Assembly: GCA_905221605.1 (NCBI GenBank)
Contig: CAJNDS010002128.1
Coordinates: forward strand, 299,501 to 363,500
DNA from: Symbiodinium natans
Lineage: Eukaryota > Sar > Dinophyceae > Suessiales > Symbiodiniaceae
Direction: 5' to 3'
DNA length: 64,000 nucleotides
The notes beneath the pieces are model-generated. The model was not told where the DNA came from and did no database searches. It saw only the letters and a program-made list of their open reading frames with translations. Positions 21,601 to 33,500 of this stretch are shown in pieces. The number at the start of each line of letters is the position of its first letter. Positions within the stretch are counted from its first letter, which is position 1. Made by a program: the position numbers and the translations under genes.

Positions 21601-23054
21601 TTAGGGGTCAGGCTTTACACACACCCCTTACACACACCCCCGAAATCCATTGGGCGACATTCAGGGTTTTGCCCTCCTAGGTTCTGGTCGCTGCCAGTCT
21701 TCTCAAGACGTTAAGACTCGTACCCCTAAGGTTGTACCTTTGAATATACTCCTAGAATGGCCCTTATGTTCTTTTGGGGGTCTTAAAAGAGGGTTTGGGC
21801 CCAAACCCAAAGGCATCACCTCAGGGGTCCAAAGTAGAGTCCCTTGGTCTTCACTTCAGGTAGGGTTGCTATGGGCTTGGGGTTTCCAGCAGACGAGGCT
21901 GCTTAGGGAATCCTTCTACGCTCACAAGTCCTTGTAAGGCCCTCCTACTTGGGGATTAGGGTTTAGGGTCCCATGGGCCTGTTATCTGTCCGGGTGCGCA
22001 GTATCGGTTCGGAGCTTCAGGGTTCCAGGTTCAGCCGGACTTGTGCCTGGTGCGATGTCCACAGGCAGTACGGCTAGCGTGGCGGGCCGCAATGAAAACA
22101 GAAGAGCCAGGGCGCAGGGTTTTCTTGGGAGCCCATGGGGAGTCCTAAACCCTAAACCCTAAACCCTAAACCCTAAACCCTAAACCCTAAAACCAAAACC
22201 CTAAACCCAAAACCTCCCTGCAACTCCATGGATGAGGCCGCTGCCTCGAGATAGCTCCAGGAAAGTGAAACCGTCCTCGGCGGTGAAGGAAGAAACCGCC
22301 TGGCGGCACGGCCCGAACCCCCCAAAACCCCTCAACCCCTATAGCCTATAGGGTTGAGGGTTTAGGGCGTGAACCCTAAACCCTCAGCCCTAAAGTCTAA
22401 TCCCTCAAACCCCCCCCAACCCCCCAACTTTAAACCCTAAGCCCTAAACTCTAATCCCCGAATCAAGTGGCCGCTTCAGGAATCTTAAGGAGGGCCCTCA
22501 GACCCCTCGGTTTAGGGGAGGGAAAGATGTAGAATATCCCACGGGCCATCTATACCCTAAAGCCTAAAAACCCTACGTGGCTTTGAGGATTTCTAGCTGC
22601 AACCAAAAGCTCTGTATTTCCAGAGCAGTGTCCCTTGTTGGGTTTAGGGTTTAGGGTTAGGGTTTAGGGTTTAAAGGTTAGGGTTTAGGGCTTTGGGCTC
22701 TAGGTTTTCGGGTTTAGGGTCAAAAGGGACAGTCTCTCAATTTGGTTTCTGCTTTGCCTTTCGGGTCTACAGTAAACTCCGGAAAGTCGGAACATGGTTT
22801 AAGGATGATGGGAGCTGGGATTCCTTTCGTATACCTTTTGGGGTATTCGGATAAGGATGTTCCAACTTTTGGGGGTCTCTGTAGGTCTCAGGCTGCAGGC
22901 GCCAATTCTGAAAAATGTGATCCTTTTTAAGGTTCCCTGCTTTCGCACGGCTCTTCATGTTTAGGGTACGCCCAAAAGCGAACCCTGACTAGGAGAACTG
23001 TCCATGTCGAGTTTGCTTGCAGCCACCCGAATTCCACAGCCTTGGAGTACCGCC

Positions 23055-23085
<31 letters not shown>

Positions 23086-26000
23086 AAAAAAAAAAACAGA
23101 GAGAGAGAGAGAGAGCAACAGTGCATGCTTCGGACTCTTGCAATAGACCCTAGACGACCCTACACCCTAAACCCTAACCCCTTCATGCAATGCTCATGAA
23201 AAGACTGGGTAGGAGAGGGAACAGCCGAGGGTTCAGGGAGTGTTTGATGGGGCTTGCTTGATCCTGAACTGGAGCCTGCACCCTAAACCCTAAACCCTAA
23301 ACCCTAAACCCTAAACCCTAAACCCTAAACCCGAAACCCTAAACCCTAAACCCTAAACCCTAAACCCTACACCTTCACCTGACTCAACACATCGGGAACC
23401 AGACACCATCAGTTTCGACCCTGGCTCCAACTCTGGCAAAATCAGGCTCCACGTGCGTTTCGATCTCTCAACTCTTCGGCAATGGCGAGGTGACTAGGCA
23501 CCCTAAACCCTAAACCCTAAACCCTAAACCCTAAACCCTAACCCTAAACCCTAAACCCTAAACCCTACACCCTGAACCCCTCGTTCTGGTGGAGCGTTCG
23601 CAGCCCAAGCTGCGCCACCTTGCGCAGAAGACCAGCACGTTTGGCCCTGGTACCAAAGCAGCTTTCAGGAACCCTCATGAGGTTTAGGGCTTAATTAGGG
23701 CCTAGGTATCTGGTTTAGGGTTTAGGGTTTGGGGTTTGGGGTTTGGGGTTTAGGGTTTAGGGTTTAGCTAGGTGCCAATGGAAAAGGATCAAACCGTCAT
23801 GAAAGTACATGAGACGGCTAAGGTTGGCTCAACCCTCCGAAGATCTTCCCGCGCATGATCCTCTGCAACCCAGTAGGAACGAAATGTTCCGATGGCCTGC
23901 CTAGGATTCTGACGAACCCTGGAAGCCCTAAAACCTTAACCCTGGCCCTAAAGCCTAAACCCTAAACCCTACACCCTAAACCCTAAACCATAAACCCTAG
24001 GTACCTAGCCGATGACTCTGCAGCCTGGAAAACCTCGCCAAAAGGCAGCTCCCCGGCAAGGGGCGCGTCCACCTGCGCGTGGCTTCACGCCCCACGTTGT
24101 TGGTTGTCAGGGTTTAGGGTTCAGGGTTCAGGGTTTAGGGCTTCTCGGGAGTGTCGTCTAGGGTTTAGGGTTTAGGGTTTAGGGTTTAGGGTTTTGGGGT
24201 TTGTGGGGGTTTAGAGTCCGAAGTGTCAGGTCTTCGGGCGCGGCTTCGCATCAACGGGCTTGAGGGCGAGAGGAGCAAGCTTAGACACTACCTCCGCGTG
24301 GAAGCGCCAAGATTCGGCGTTCTTAGTAAAAAAGGGTTTAGGGTGTAGGGTTTAGGGTTTAGGGGCCCTGAACATGTAAAGGAGGGGAGGGAGGACTCTT
24401 GCAAGCATGACCACCGAAACCTATATTGAAACGCTTCCACAATCCTACAACCCCCAAACCTAAGACACTTCATGCTCCCTGAACCCTAAACCCTAAAACC
24501 CTAAACCACCCCCAAACCTCGAAAAGCCTTCAACCCGGAAGCCCATCGGCTCACCTGTGGCCGACGCCGGATGCTGAGTGCTGTAGCCGAGACCCGGAAC
24601 CTGCTAGCCAGCAGTTTAGGGTTTAGGGTTTTGGGTTTAGGGTTGGGGGGTCCGGGGCTACAGGGTTTTAGATGTTTTTTCGTGAAAAAGCGGTGTAAGG
24701 GGCTGAGGGTTTAGGGGTTTAGGACTAGTAAGGGCGGCGTGGCTACATTCAGCCGGCGGGGTCTAGGGCTTGTAGTGTTTAGGACTTCCGGTGCAGTGTT
24801 TCCCCAACATCTTCCACAGCACAGGGGATGCCACGGCACTTGCACAAGAAGCCTCGGCACTTCCCCTCGAAGGCTACCTAGCCCCCCCCCCCCCCCCCCC
24901 CGCCCAAAAAAAAGGGGTAGGGTCTATAGGGAATCAGAGATCCACTGAAGATCCTACGTAGGCTTTGGGCACCCTAGAAGGACTTGCCCAGCTCAGCCCC
25001 TCCATAGTTCTCCATGTCCAAAATCCCAAGGCCTCACCCTCAACCCTGTATACCGAATCCCAAAGCTGGCGGGCGCCAACCCCTGAACCTGTATGCCCTC
25101 TGCCTTATACTGCTCTTCATGGGCCCATATCTGACAAGACAGCCAGTCACAGATCAGCTAAGGCCGCGTCCATCGACCCTGCTGCTGCACCCGCCATCCG
25201 CCCAGTGGCACTGGCCTTAGGCTTTGGATTTGGGGGCTTGGGGGGGTTCCAGGCAGGGGATGGGCTGGGACCTACTATGTAAACCCGCAGGCCTCAATCC
25301 TACACTGCAGAGACGGCTGCCCAGATTCCTCCACTGCAGTTCGTAAATTCGTACACCCCAAGCCCCAAACCGTAAACCCCAAAATGCCCACTATATGAGC
25401 CAGCATAGCCGCACCCCACCCCCTGTAGAGTTCAGGATTTTTACTCTGGTCCATTGGTTCACTGTCGGTGTAGAGTTTAATTAGGGTTCCAGGTTTGGGG
25501 TACTGGTAGGTTTGCGGGAAACCCTCGCCCCCCTGTGGTTCGTGCTGGGTAAACGGTTCAGGGTTCAGGGTTAAAGCGGTTAAAGTTTCGGGTTTACCCT
25601 TCTCTTCGCTGTGGTTCGTTGGTGGGTTTAGGTTTTAGGGCTTAGGGTTTAGGACTTGGGGTTTGGGTTGGTTTGGGTTGAGGGTTTCTCTGTCCCCCGC
25701 CCCTAAACTTCAATGCGCCCAAAAAGGAGAGGATTCTCATGCCGACAGCTGCTCCTGGCGGCCCAGTAGGAGCTGTCATTGTTTCGGCTTGACGGGTTTC
25801 CAATAGGGCTCACGCTTATGAGAGCTGAAGGGCTTATGTTGCAGGGCTTTCACGGTCTAAGGGGCTTCGAGACAAGGCAGGTTCCAAACCACAAAGACCA
25901 AAAGCGCAAGCCAAAATCCGGAAGCATAGCTCAGGGCTTGCCCTGTGCGTGAGCATGTGGAGGCGAGAGAGGCTTTACTGTTCCAAGCTGGGGCATGGTA

Positions 26001-29000
26001 CCTTGGGGCCATTTCTATTCTTGCTAGCGCAATGAACCCGGTTAGCCACCAGACTCAAACTGCTGCCACGAAAAAGTGTGCAAGAATTGAGGCTGCATCC
26101 GGGCTCCCCCCATGCCACGAACGGCAGCCTGCATCCTCCCTAAACACCCTGAACGCTAAAAACTGAAAGCGATACCTTGGGTTGCTCCCCCTTCTGCTAA
26201 CAGTCCTAAATAGGAATTGTAGTACCGCCCTGTAATAATCCCTATGAAGGACTGTTAGTATAAGGGGGCGCACATCCCCAGCGATACCTGAGTCTGGCAC
26301 GTAGAAGGGCCGCCAGAGGACGGCACCTGCTGGAAACAGGTCTAAGCCCGAACGTTCCGTTGGGCCCCTGCAACACAAAAACATCAAAAAAGCCACAAAG
26401 CTCAACAAAACTAAGACCCTGAACCGCCTAGCCCTAAACCCAAAACCCTAAACCCTAAACCCCAAACCCTACACCCTAAACCCAAACCCCTCACCCCTAA
26501 ACCCTATAAACCCTAAACCCCCTAAGGCCCAGGAAGCGCAAACCCTGGCAGAGCAAGTGGCCTTGTTGGTGTCGTCCGGAAGCGCACCAGGGCCCTCGGA
26601 CCTCGGGCAGCTCAGGCTCCAGGGTTCTGGAGTTTACTTGGGTAGCCGAAAGGTTTAGGGTTTAGGGTTTAGGGTTTAGGGTTTAGGGTTTAGGGTTTAG
26701 GGTTACTTTACAAGGGAAGCTTGAACCAAAAAAAGGGAAAAGGGTACCTTTGCACTACGAAGTTTAGGCAAGGTTGAGAGGATTTTAGGGGTTTAAGGGT
26801 CTATGGCTTCTAGGGTATGGGTTTTGTTTGGGATTTTGGGGTTTGCAGGGTTTAAAGGGCTTGAGGGGTTTAAAGGGAAAAAGAACCTATAGATAACCAC
26901 TACAAATTTCCACCCCATTCTTAAGCCCCAAAGGCATCCTAAACCCCCTGAATCCCTAAGCCCATCAGGCCCTAACCCTCAACCCTTTACCAACCATAAA
27001 CCCCCAACCCGAGGCCCCTTAAAACCCTAAAATCATAGACCCCAAACCCTTCAACCCTTACACCATAAACCGCCAAATCCCAAAACCCTAAATCAGCAGA
27101 AATTCTCAAAACCCAAAACCCCTACGCCACACAGCGCAAGCCCCTTTGCCGCTGGCCGCAAAAAAACTAAAAGCCTCAGCCACAATCACAAATTCCTAGA
27201 ACGCCGCACGATCAACAACAAAACCCTGAGCCCTATAATCCACAACCGCCCCAAAAAGAAAACCTTGAACCATGCGTTTGGCCCGCCATCCAAATTCTTG
27301 GGTCGTTGGGAGCCATGGGTGTGCGTCCCTTTTCTAAGGAGTAGTCCCTTATAGGGGTTTGGGGTTTAGGGTCCTTGGGTTACGGCCTCTTCACCCATAT
27401 TTTCAGACTACGTGCTCCTTAAACCATCGGCTTGAAACTCCAAACCCCATGCCCCTAAAGGCTGGAGGAAGTGCTCCCCACCCTCGCACCGACCGCCCTC
27501 AATCGACCCAAGTCTGTCTCTTGCTTAGGGGTCTTGTCTCTTTGCCGCCGCGCGTCCCGCCGCCCGCTGGGATGGTGTCTTTGGACTCCTCTACGCGTCT
27601 TGGGTTTCGTAGGGATTTGCGGCTTCTAGCGTCAGGATTTAGGAGTTCCTTGTTACAAGGGACCTTGTAAGGGTTTATAGGGTTTAGAAAGGAAGTGGAG
27701 CTCGTCCACCCTCATGTCCACCACCACCAAGCCTAGCTCCTCATATCCCCTCAACCCTCAACACCTGAACCCTAAACCCTAAACCCTAAACCCTAAACCC
27801 TAAACCCTAAACGCTAAACCTTAAACCCTGACCCATACGTGAGGAAGGCCATCGGAATACCAGATAACCCCTTGAAAAAAAAAAAACGCTATTTTATGAT
27901 ATTTCTATCGGATTGCATGGTCCACCCACTTTTGCAGCGATGAGAAGAACGACAAGAAGAAACACAAGAGTGCGTAAGAATAAGATGGGACAACGATCAT
28001 AATCATCACATCAAAGTGGCCAGCATAAAACCAGAAGGAGAACAGTAAGAATGAAAAAAACACAGTTGCAGAATCATACCGATAATAACAAACACACCAA
28101 AACCCTAAACCCTAAACCCTAAACCCTAAACCCTAAACCCTTAACCCTAAACCCTAAACCCTAAGTAAGTCATTGAAATGTTGACTCGGCTGCGGGGCCG
28201 GCCTTCGGCTGCGTCAGGTTTTTCGGCGGATGGTCCCTGCAGGGGCGCACGGTGAGGCCAAGGGCCTTTCTTCGGGCTCGGTTTTTTTGGGTTTAGGGTT
28301 TAGGGTTTAGGGTTTAGGGTTTAGGGAAGGTTTGAGGACTTGGGGGTGTTCAGGGTTCGAGGGCTTGAGGGGGTTCAGGCTTTAGGGTGTATCGGGTTTA
28401 GGGCTTCCCATGACAACAAGAAAAAACAAAGCCAGCCATAGCCTGAACCCTAAACCCTAGACCCCAAGCCCCGAAAACCGGTGTGTTCGGTGAGGCAATC
28501 GCACCCAAGTTAACAGCCCAAAGCCCGGTGAACCGCTTGCCTACGGGCCGAGAAGACTCACGGGCTTGTGGGTCCCGGGGCTTAGGGATAGGCGGTATAG
28601 GGTTGTCAGGATTTGGGGGCACAACGAAAATTTTGAAAAAACCCATCGAAGACCCCCCCCCCCCCCCCCCGAAACGCCTACAGCCTATTCTGAAGCCCCT
28701 CAACCCTAAGCAGCCTGAACCGTGACGAGGCCCCATAAGTCCTAAGCTTGAGTTTGATCCCTAGGAGCCTGAACACCCCTGAGCATCCTTTTGCCTTGCT
28801 TCTGTGAGCGTTCAGTGCAGCATGCGGAGCTGGTGCCAAAAGCTTGCAGAGCCCCCAAACGGCCCGGGAAGGGCTCTAGCTGCTTCTGATGTGCGAAGCC
28901 CTGCAAGCTTTTGGTGTGTCAGCCGGATGGGTAGGCTGCTCGTGGGTTGAAACATCACTGGACAGAGCTTCCAAAAGGATCCCAAACGCCAGAGTGGGAA

Positions 29001-30480
29001 CTAGACCCAAGAAGTCTACACAAGGGAACCTAAACCCCCAAAAAAAAGGGAATAAGGGCCCACTCTGGGTCCTAGGTCCTAGGGGGTGGTGCAGGAGTTG
29101 GACTTCGCTAGCGCGAGAGGCTCGGGAGCAGGAAGCCACCCAAACGGCCGTCGCGCTCCTGTCACTTGCCAAATGCATGCAATTCTTGTTGCGCCCTGTG
29201 TCAGCCGCCATACTTTGAGCCAGGCGTTCATTTTGCTTCGGCTTCTCAGATGCGCTCAAGAAGACCACGAGGGACTCGAGCAGCCCACCCTTAACCCTAA
29301 AAACCTTGCATGAGTTGATATGGGTGTTGCCGGCGAGACCCTGAAACCCAATCGCTCAAACCCATAAGCACGCTTGGTATGGGTCAATAGCAGTACATCA
29401 GCACCGTCCCCACAATGACCTGCGCATCCGAAATTCTTTAGAGTCTATAGATACCGACGTCCAAGCAAGTGGGCTTTAGGTTGGAATTTGGAAGGGCTGA
29501 CATAAGATATTTTTAAGTTGCAGAGCAGCAATGAAACAGTATCAAGCCGTACACTCTGAAACCCGATCCACAACTGTAGCTGGAACCCCACCTAAACCCC
29601 AAACCCTAACCGCTGGACCCCAGCGCAGAATATCAGGGGCACCCTAAGCCCTAAACCCTAAACCCTAAACCCTAAACCGTTTGCCTAAACCCGAACCCCG
29701 GCTTCAGGCGACTGCACACTAGGCCCCGGTTCATACGCTCAGACTGGGGACGCCCAACGATCGAGGTCCTTGGGAAAAGGGGTAAACAAGTCTAGGATTT
29801 AGGGTTTAGGGTTTAGGGTTTAGGGTTTAGGGTTTAGGATTTAGGGTTTAGGGTTTGGGGTTTAGGGTTTGGGGCTTCGGGTTTGGGGTGTAGAGTTTGG
29901 GGTGTAGGGGGCAGTTTGTGCGGAATACTTCTCGAAAGTCTGCCCTGCGCTTAGCACCGAATTCCTGTGATTGATGCGAGACGTGTGCCTTAGCTGCTCA
30001 CCCCGCCTTCCCGGCCCAAGACCGCCGCCAGAGTTTTGGGGTGGACGGTTGTCTTGGGAGCGCAGCATGCCACCAGAGCAGCAAACCATGCACGTAACCC
30101 TAAACACCCAAACATATTCAAGCTTTGAATCCCCACAACCTTGGAAGCTATCCGTTGCTGCCTGATAGATACGGCACTCCCCCTAGAACAATCATAACAA
30201 CGTTTTGAATATCCCCCTTAAGATTTCTGGAAGCGAAAGCAGACATTTCCAGAAAACCTTGGGGGGGGGGGGGGGGTTGATCTACAATTTTCAATAAAGA
30301 GTCCCTGAAGTTTAGGGTACCCACATGCCCACCATGTAGATCAACCCCCACCGGTCGAGCTGAGGGTCTGGGTTTAGGGTTTAGGGTTTAGGGTTTAGGG
30401 TTTAGGGTTTAGGGTTTAGGGTTTAGGGTTTAGGGTTTAGGGCTTAGGGTTTAGGGTTTAGGGCTTAGGGCTTAGGGTTT
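18700..30480 (-). CDS. Coding islands between dehydrogenase and repeat-protein genes; includes glycosyltransferase-like exons
   Basis: Minus-strand islands lie near 18,715-18,766, 20,437-20,467, 20,880-20,960, 21,083-21,124, 22,020-22,046, 22,245-22,299, 23,457-23,502, 23,619-23,646, 23,850-23,880, 24,020-24,085, 24,220-24,290, 24,555-24,600, 24,790-24,870, 26,280-26,345, 26,530-26,620, 27,480-27,590 and 28,185-28,275. The three at 22.2-23.6 kb join in phase to a segment resembling a UDP-glycosyltransferase N-terminus. The rest are unrecognised, and how many genes are present is unclear. Both strands stay open at 26.5 and 28.2 kb, so orientation there rests on the neighbours. Longer gaps hold telomere-type arrays and hairpins. 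Confidence 0.45.
19638..19800 (+). repeat. Telomere-type array (TTTAGGG)n
   Basis: About 22 units with variant units at the right end. Confidence 0.95.
20297..20382 (-). repeat. Telomere-type array (CCCTAAA)n
   Basis: Twelve perfect units. Confidence 0.95.
20437..20467 (-). CDS. Exon, unrecognised
   Basis: VQPVLVIDDT; AG|GTGCAG acceptor, GT donor (GTGACC), phase 0 to 1. Confidence 0.45.
21083..21124 (-). CDS. Exon, unrecognised
   Basis: VEDGSSAMHGPEAP, 14 codons; AG|GTCGAG acceptor, GC donor. Confidence 0.45.
22245..22299 (-). CDS. UDP-glycosyltransferase-like exon
   Basis: AVSSFTAEDGFTFLELSR follows in phase and fits the HxVxxxTxxxxxxFLE stretch after the SHLAIAEEL helix. GC donor, phase 1. 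The C-terminal sugar-nucleotide domain was not recognised, so the family call is tentative. Confidence 0.45.
22769..22890. mobile_element. Hairpin element family 3, copy a
   Basis: CAGTAAACTCC then TCGGAACATGGTTTAAGGA at one end, GGATGTTCCAACTTTTGGGG at the other; the same ordered blocks recur at 57.3 kb. Confidence 0.7.
23457..23502 (-). CDS. UDP-glycosyltransferase-like exon (SHLAIAEEL)
   Basis: VPSHLAIAEELRDRN resembles the GxSHxxPxLALAEELxxRGH element of GT1-type glycosyltransferases, which transfer sugar from UDP-sugars to small acceptors. The acceptor TTTAG|G is the last unit of a telomere-type array; the donor is GC, phase 0. Confidence 0.5.
23619..23646 (-). CDS. UDP-glycosyltransferase-like exon (first strand)
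   Basis: PNVLVFCA, resembling the first beta-strand of a GT-B Rossmann domain. AG|GGCCAA acceptor, GT donor (GTGGCG), phase 2, joining the next exon as CARVPSHLAIAEEL. Confidence 0.45.
26187..26268. mobile_element. Hairpin element family 2, copy b
   Basis: CCCCCTTCTGCTAACAGTCC paired with GGACTGTTAGTATAAGGGGG. Confidence 0.8.
28831..28916. mobile_element. Inverted-repeat element
   Basis: GTGCCAAAAGCTTGCAGAGC pairs with GCCCTGCAAGCTTTTGGTGT. Confidence 0.6.
29026..29083. repeat. Dispersed repeat, copy a
   Basis: GGGAACCTAAAC, AAAAAAGGGAATAAGGGCCC and CTGGGTCCTAGG in order; the same blocks recur at 63,664-63,717. Confidence 0.6.
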
Positions 30481-30510
30481 AGGGTTTAGGGTTAGGGTTT
30501 AGGGTGTTCG
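30371..30510 (+). repeat. Telomere-type array with GGGCTTA variants
   Basis: About 20 units; cytosine-substituted units cluster in the right half, immediately beyond the proposed last exon of the repeat-protein gene. Confidence 0.93.
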
Positions 30511-30524
30511 GTTCTCAGGTCCTG

Positions 30525-30581
30525 CTAACCACCCCATCCCCGCGCCCGACGTTTTCCGCCCTGGATCCTGGATCTCTTGCC
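30525..30581 (-). CDS. Proposed last exon of repeat-protein gene
   Basis: GKRSRIQGGKRRARGWGG then TAG. It follows exon E copy 1 in phase 0 after AG|GGCAAG and gives a strongly basic tail. Frame and phase fit, but there is no independent support. Confidence 0.35.
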   Translation of the reverse strand, partial: GKRSRIQGGKRRARGWGG

Positions 30582-33500
30582 CTGCCACGAGCACCCTGAA
30601 CCAGCAAAAGCCAGAAAACCACTAAACCCCCGCAACCCCCTAAACCCCGAACACTTAAAACCGCATAACTAAAGCCCATACACCCTACAAATCCTGTAAA
30701 CCCTATAAACCCCATAAACCCTACAAACCCTATAAACCCTGTAAACCCTATGAACCCTGTAAACCCTATGAACCCTAAACCTAAACCCTATAAACCCTAA
30801 ACCCTAAACACCCTACGCCCTAAACCCTAAACCCTAAACCCTAAACCCTAAACCCTAAACCCTAAACCCAGGAAGCCCAAACAGGCCTCCGGGCATCCTT
30901 CTTGCGATCAGAACCCGCAGGTGCCAGAGGAGTCGCACTTGCCTGCCATCGTCTTTGGGGTGCTGAGGATTCTAGGGTTTAGGGTTTAGGGTTTAGGGCT
31001 AGGGTTTAGGGTTTTAGGGTTTAGGGTTCAGGGGTTTAGGGTTAGGATTCTAGGGTTTGGGGTTTAGGCTTCTAGGGTTTTGGGGTTCTAGGGTTTGCTG
31101 GGGTGCGTAGTGCTTGGGGCTTAGAGGATGTCAGGCTCTCTAAGTTCTTACGAGTTTTTTGGGGGTTGAGGGTTTGAAGTTTAGGGCTAGGGTTTGGGTT
31201 TAGGGTTTAGGGTTTAGGGTTTAGGGTTTAGGGTTTAGGGTTTAGGGTTTAGGGTTTAGGGTTTAGGGTTTAGGGTTTAGGGTTTAGGGTTTAGGGTTTA
31301 GGGTTTAGGGTTTAGGGTTTAGGGTTTAGGGTTTAGGGTTTAGGGTTTAGGGTTTAGGGTTTAGGGTTTAGGGTTTAGGGTTTAGGGTTTAGGGTTTAGG
31401 GTTTAGGGTTTAGGGTTTAGGGTTTAGGGTTTAGGGTTTAGGGTTTAGGGTTTAGGGTTTAGGGTTTAGGGTTTAGGGTTTAGGGTTTAGGGTTTAGGGT
31501 TTAGGGTTTAGGGTTTAGGGTTTAGGGTTTAGGGTTTAGGGTTTAGGGTTTAGGGTTTAGGGTTTAGGGTTTAGGGTTTAGGGTTTAGGGTTTAGGGTTT
31601 AGGGTTTAGGGTTTAGGGTTTAGGGTTTAGGGTTTAGGGCTAGGCTTTAGGGGTATCAAGATGGATTTCCTTGGTATATTTTGTGTGGGGCTCTTCGGTA
31701 TCACTGCTGGAATCGACGGAAAGTCTCGAGCGCCTCACTTATTTCAAGCCTGGCGCCCCAATGCTAGAGACCTATTCAAAGTCCGTTTTCTTGTATTTAG
31801 GGTTTAGCGTTCACGGGTCTGGGGTTTGGGGTTGAGAGCTGAGGGTTTGGGGTTCGGCAACGAGGTTCCATGACCATGCTGGCAAGTCGCCCATCATGCA
31901 TTTGCAGCGGTTCGCACCATTCACTTCGGCGCACATCTGACCGACACCTGACACCAAAAGACTTAATCAGGGCTTTAGGATTTCAGGTTTACGCCGAAGT
32001 AATGGTTGAAATTTCTCTCGGATTTATTCAGCAACTTACCGCGTTTTCGTGTGTCACAGCGCAAGGTTCTCCACAGGCATTGTATCGGAAGAGTTTGCAG
32101 GATTCACTTTCCAAAAAATCAGTGAAAACTCTGGTTGCGACGTTTATCCTTTGCATGCAAGTTAGCTGGATGCCAGCGACCCCCCCTTACAGCACCAACA
32201 CTTGTTCACATGGTTGATCCAAAGCTCCCACGGCCCTAAACCCTAAACCCTAAACCCTAAACCCTAAACTCTAAACCCTAAACCCTAAACCCTAAACCCT
32301 AAACCCTACAGAACCATGCAGCACGCGACGAGCAAACAACAACTGAACGAAGCTCTTCAAATCAGCACCAACACTTGACGCTCGCCGGCCTAGTTGCATG
32401 CCGGAAAACCCCAACAAAAAACCAGATCACTCTACCCTAATACTGGGGTTTAGGGTTTAGGGTTTTGGGTTTTGGGTTTAGGGTTCAGGGTGCTCTTGGA
32501 GACCCTTATTGAATTGCGCGCATGATCCCGCATGAACAGCACCAACACAGAATTGCCCGTCAAACCCTCACCCTGTACCTTCCAGGGACCTGCATGTGGT
32601 GTCCTTAAGTCTTCCAGAAAGCCCTAAACCCTAAACCCTAAACCCTAAACCCTAAACCCTAAACCCTAAACCCTAAACCCTAAACCCTAACCCTAAACCC
32701 TAAACCCTAAACCACTAGGTCCCTGGAAGTATATGTAGGGTCAGGTACACCCGATCCGCCGAGGTACCGCAGGCAGTATCAGAGGAATCAAAGCCCGGAA
32801 GCCATCCTCATAGGGTGCTAGGGGTTTAGGGTTTAGGGTTTAGGGTTTAGGGTTTAGGGTTTAGGGTTTAGGGTTTGTGTTAGGGGGATTTGGGGGTTTA
32901 GCGGTTTGGGTTTGGGGGGTTTCTTAGTTGCGGCTGAGGGTCTCAGACCTTAAAGGCATTAAAAGTTTAAATTGAAAGGCTACGAGGAGCCACAACCCCT
33001 AGCTGAGGGGCCCCAGCCAGTCGCATCGGAACTCAGGCTTAAGGATTGGGCCTTTCTGAGGAGAAGCACCCATCTCTTCAGTTGTAATCCCGAAAAGCCA
33101 AAACTTCGAGTTTTACACCCAATGCCCTGAACCCGAAGCCTTTTACCCCCCTCTTCCCACCAAAAGGACTTGCTTGCCAGGGCAGGCCTTTCAGCTCAGC
33201 CTGGTTTCACACTGTGGGTGCGGGTGCGGGTGTGTGTGTGTGTGTGTGTGTGTGTATAGTCAATTCCATGATCGCGTCTTCGGGTCAGCTTCTATGTGTG
33301 CTGTGTGTGAACGGGTCTTGGTATTTCGCTTAGTTGCGCTCAGCTTTATTTCTGCAAGAGGGCAGCAGGGCATTTCCAAATCCCTTCGTCCATATACCAC
33401 TAAACCCTAAACCCTAAACCCTAAACCCTAAACCCTAAACCCTAAACCCTAAACCCTAAACCCTAAACCCTAAACCCCCCCCCCCCCCCCCCACCAAAAA

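Noticed and set aside
23017-23199. Open frame of poly-Pro then poly-Lys and RERERE
   Set aside because: Translation of a poly-C/poly-A tract followed by a (GA)n microsatellite.
28180-28255. Plus-strand peptide DSAAGPAFGCVRFFGGWSLQ, slightly like an aldehyde dehydrogenase segment
   Set aside because: No other aldehyde dehydrogenase motif is found nearby, and all firm genes are on the minus strand, which is also open here.
31870-32217. Plus-strand open frame over exon B copy 1 (starts MTMLASRPS)
   Set aside because: The four B copies are all open on the plus strand too, but conserved Cys, synonymous third positions and splice borders favour the minus strand.
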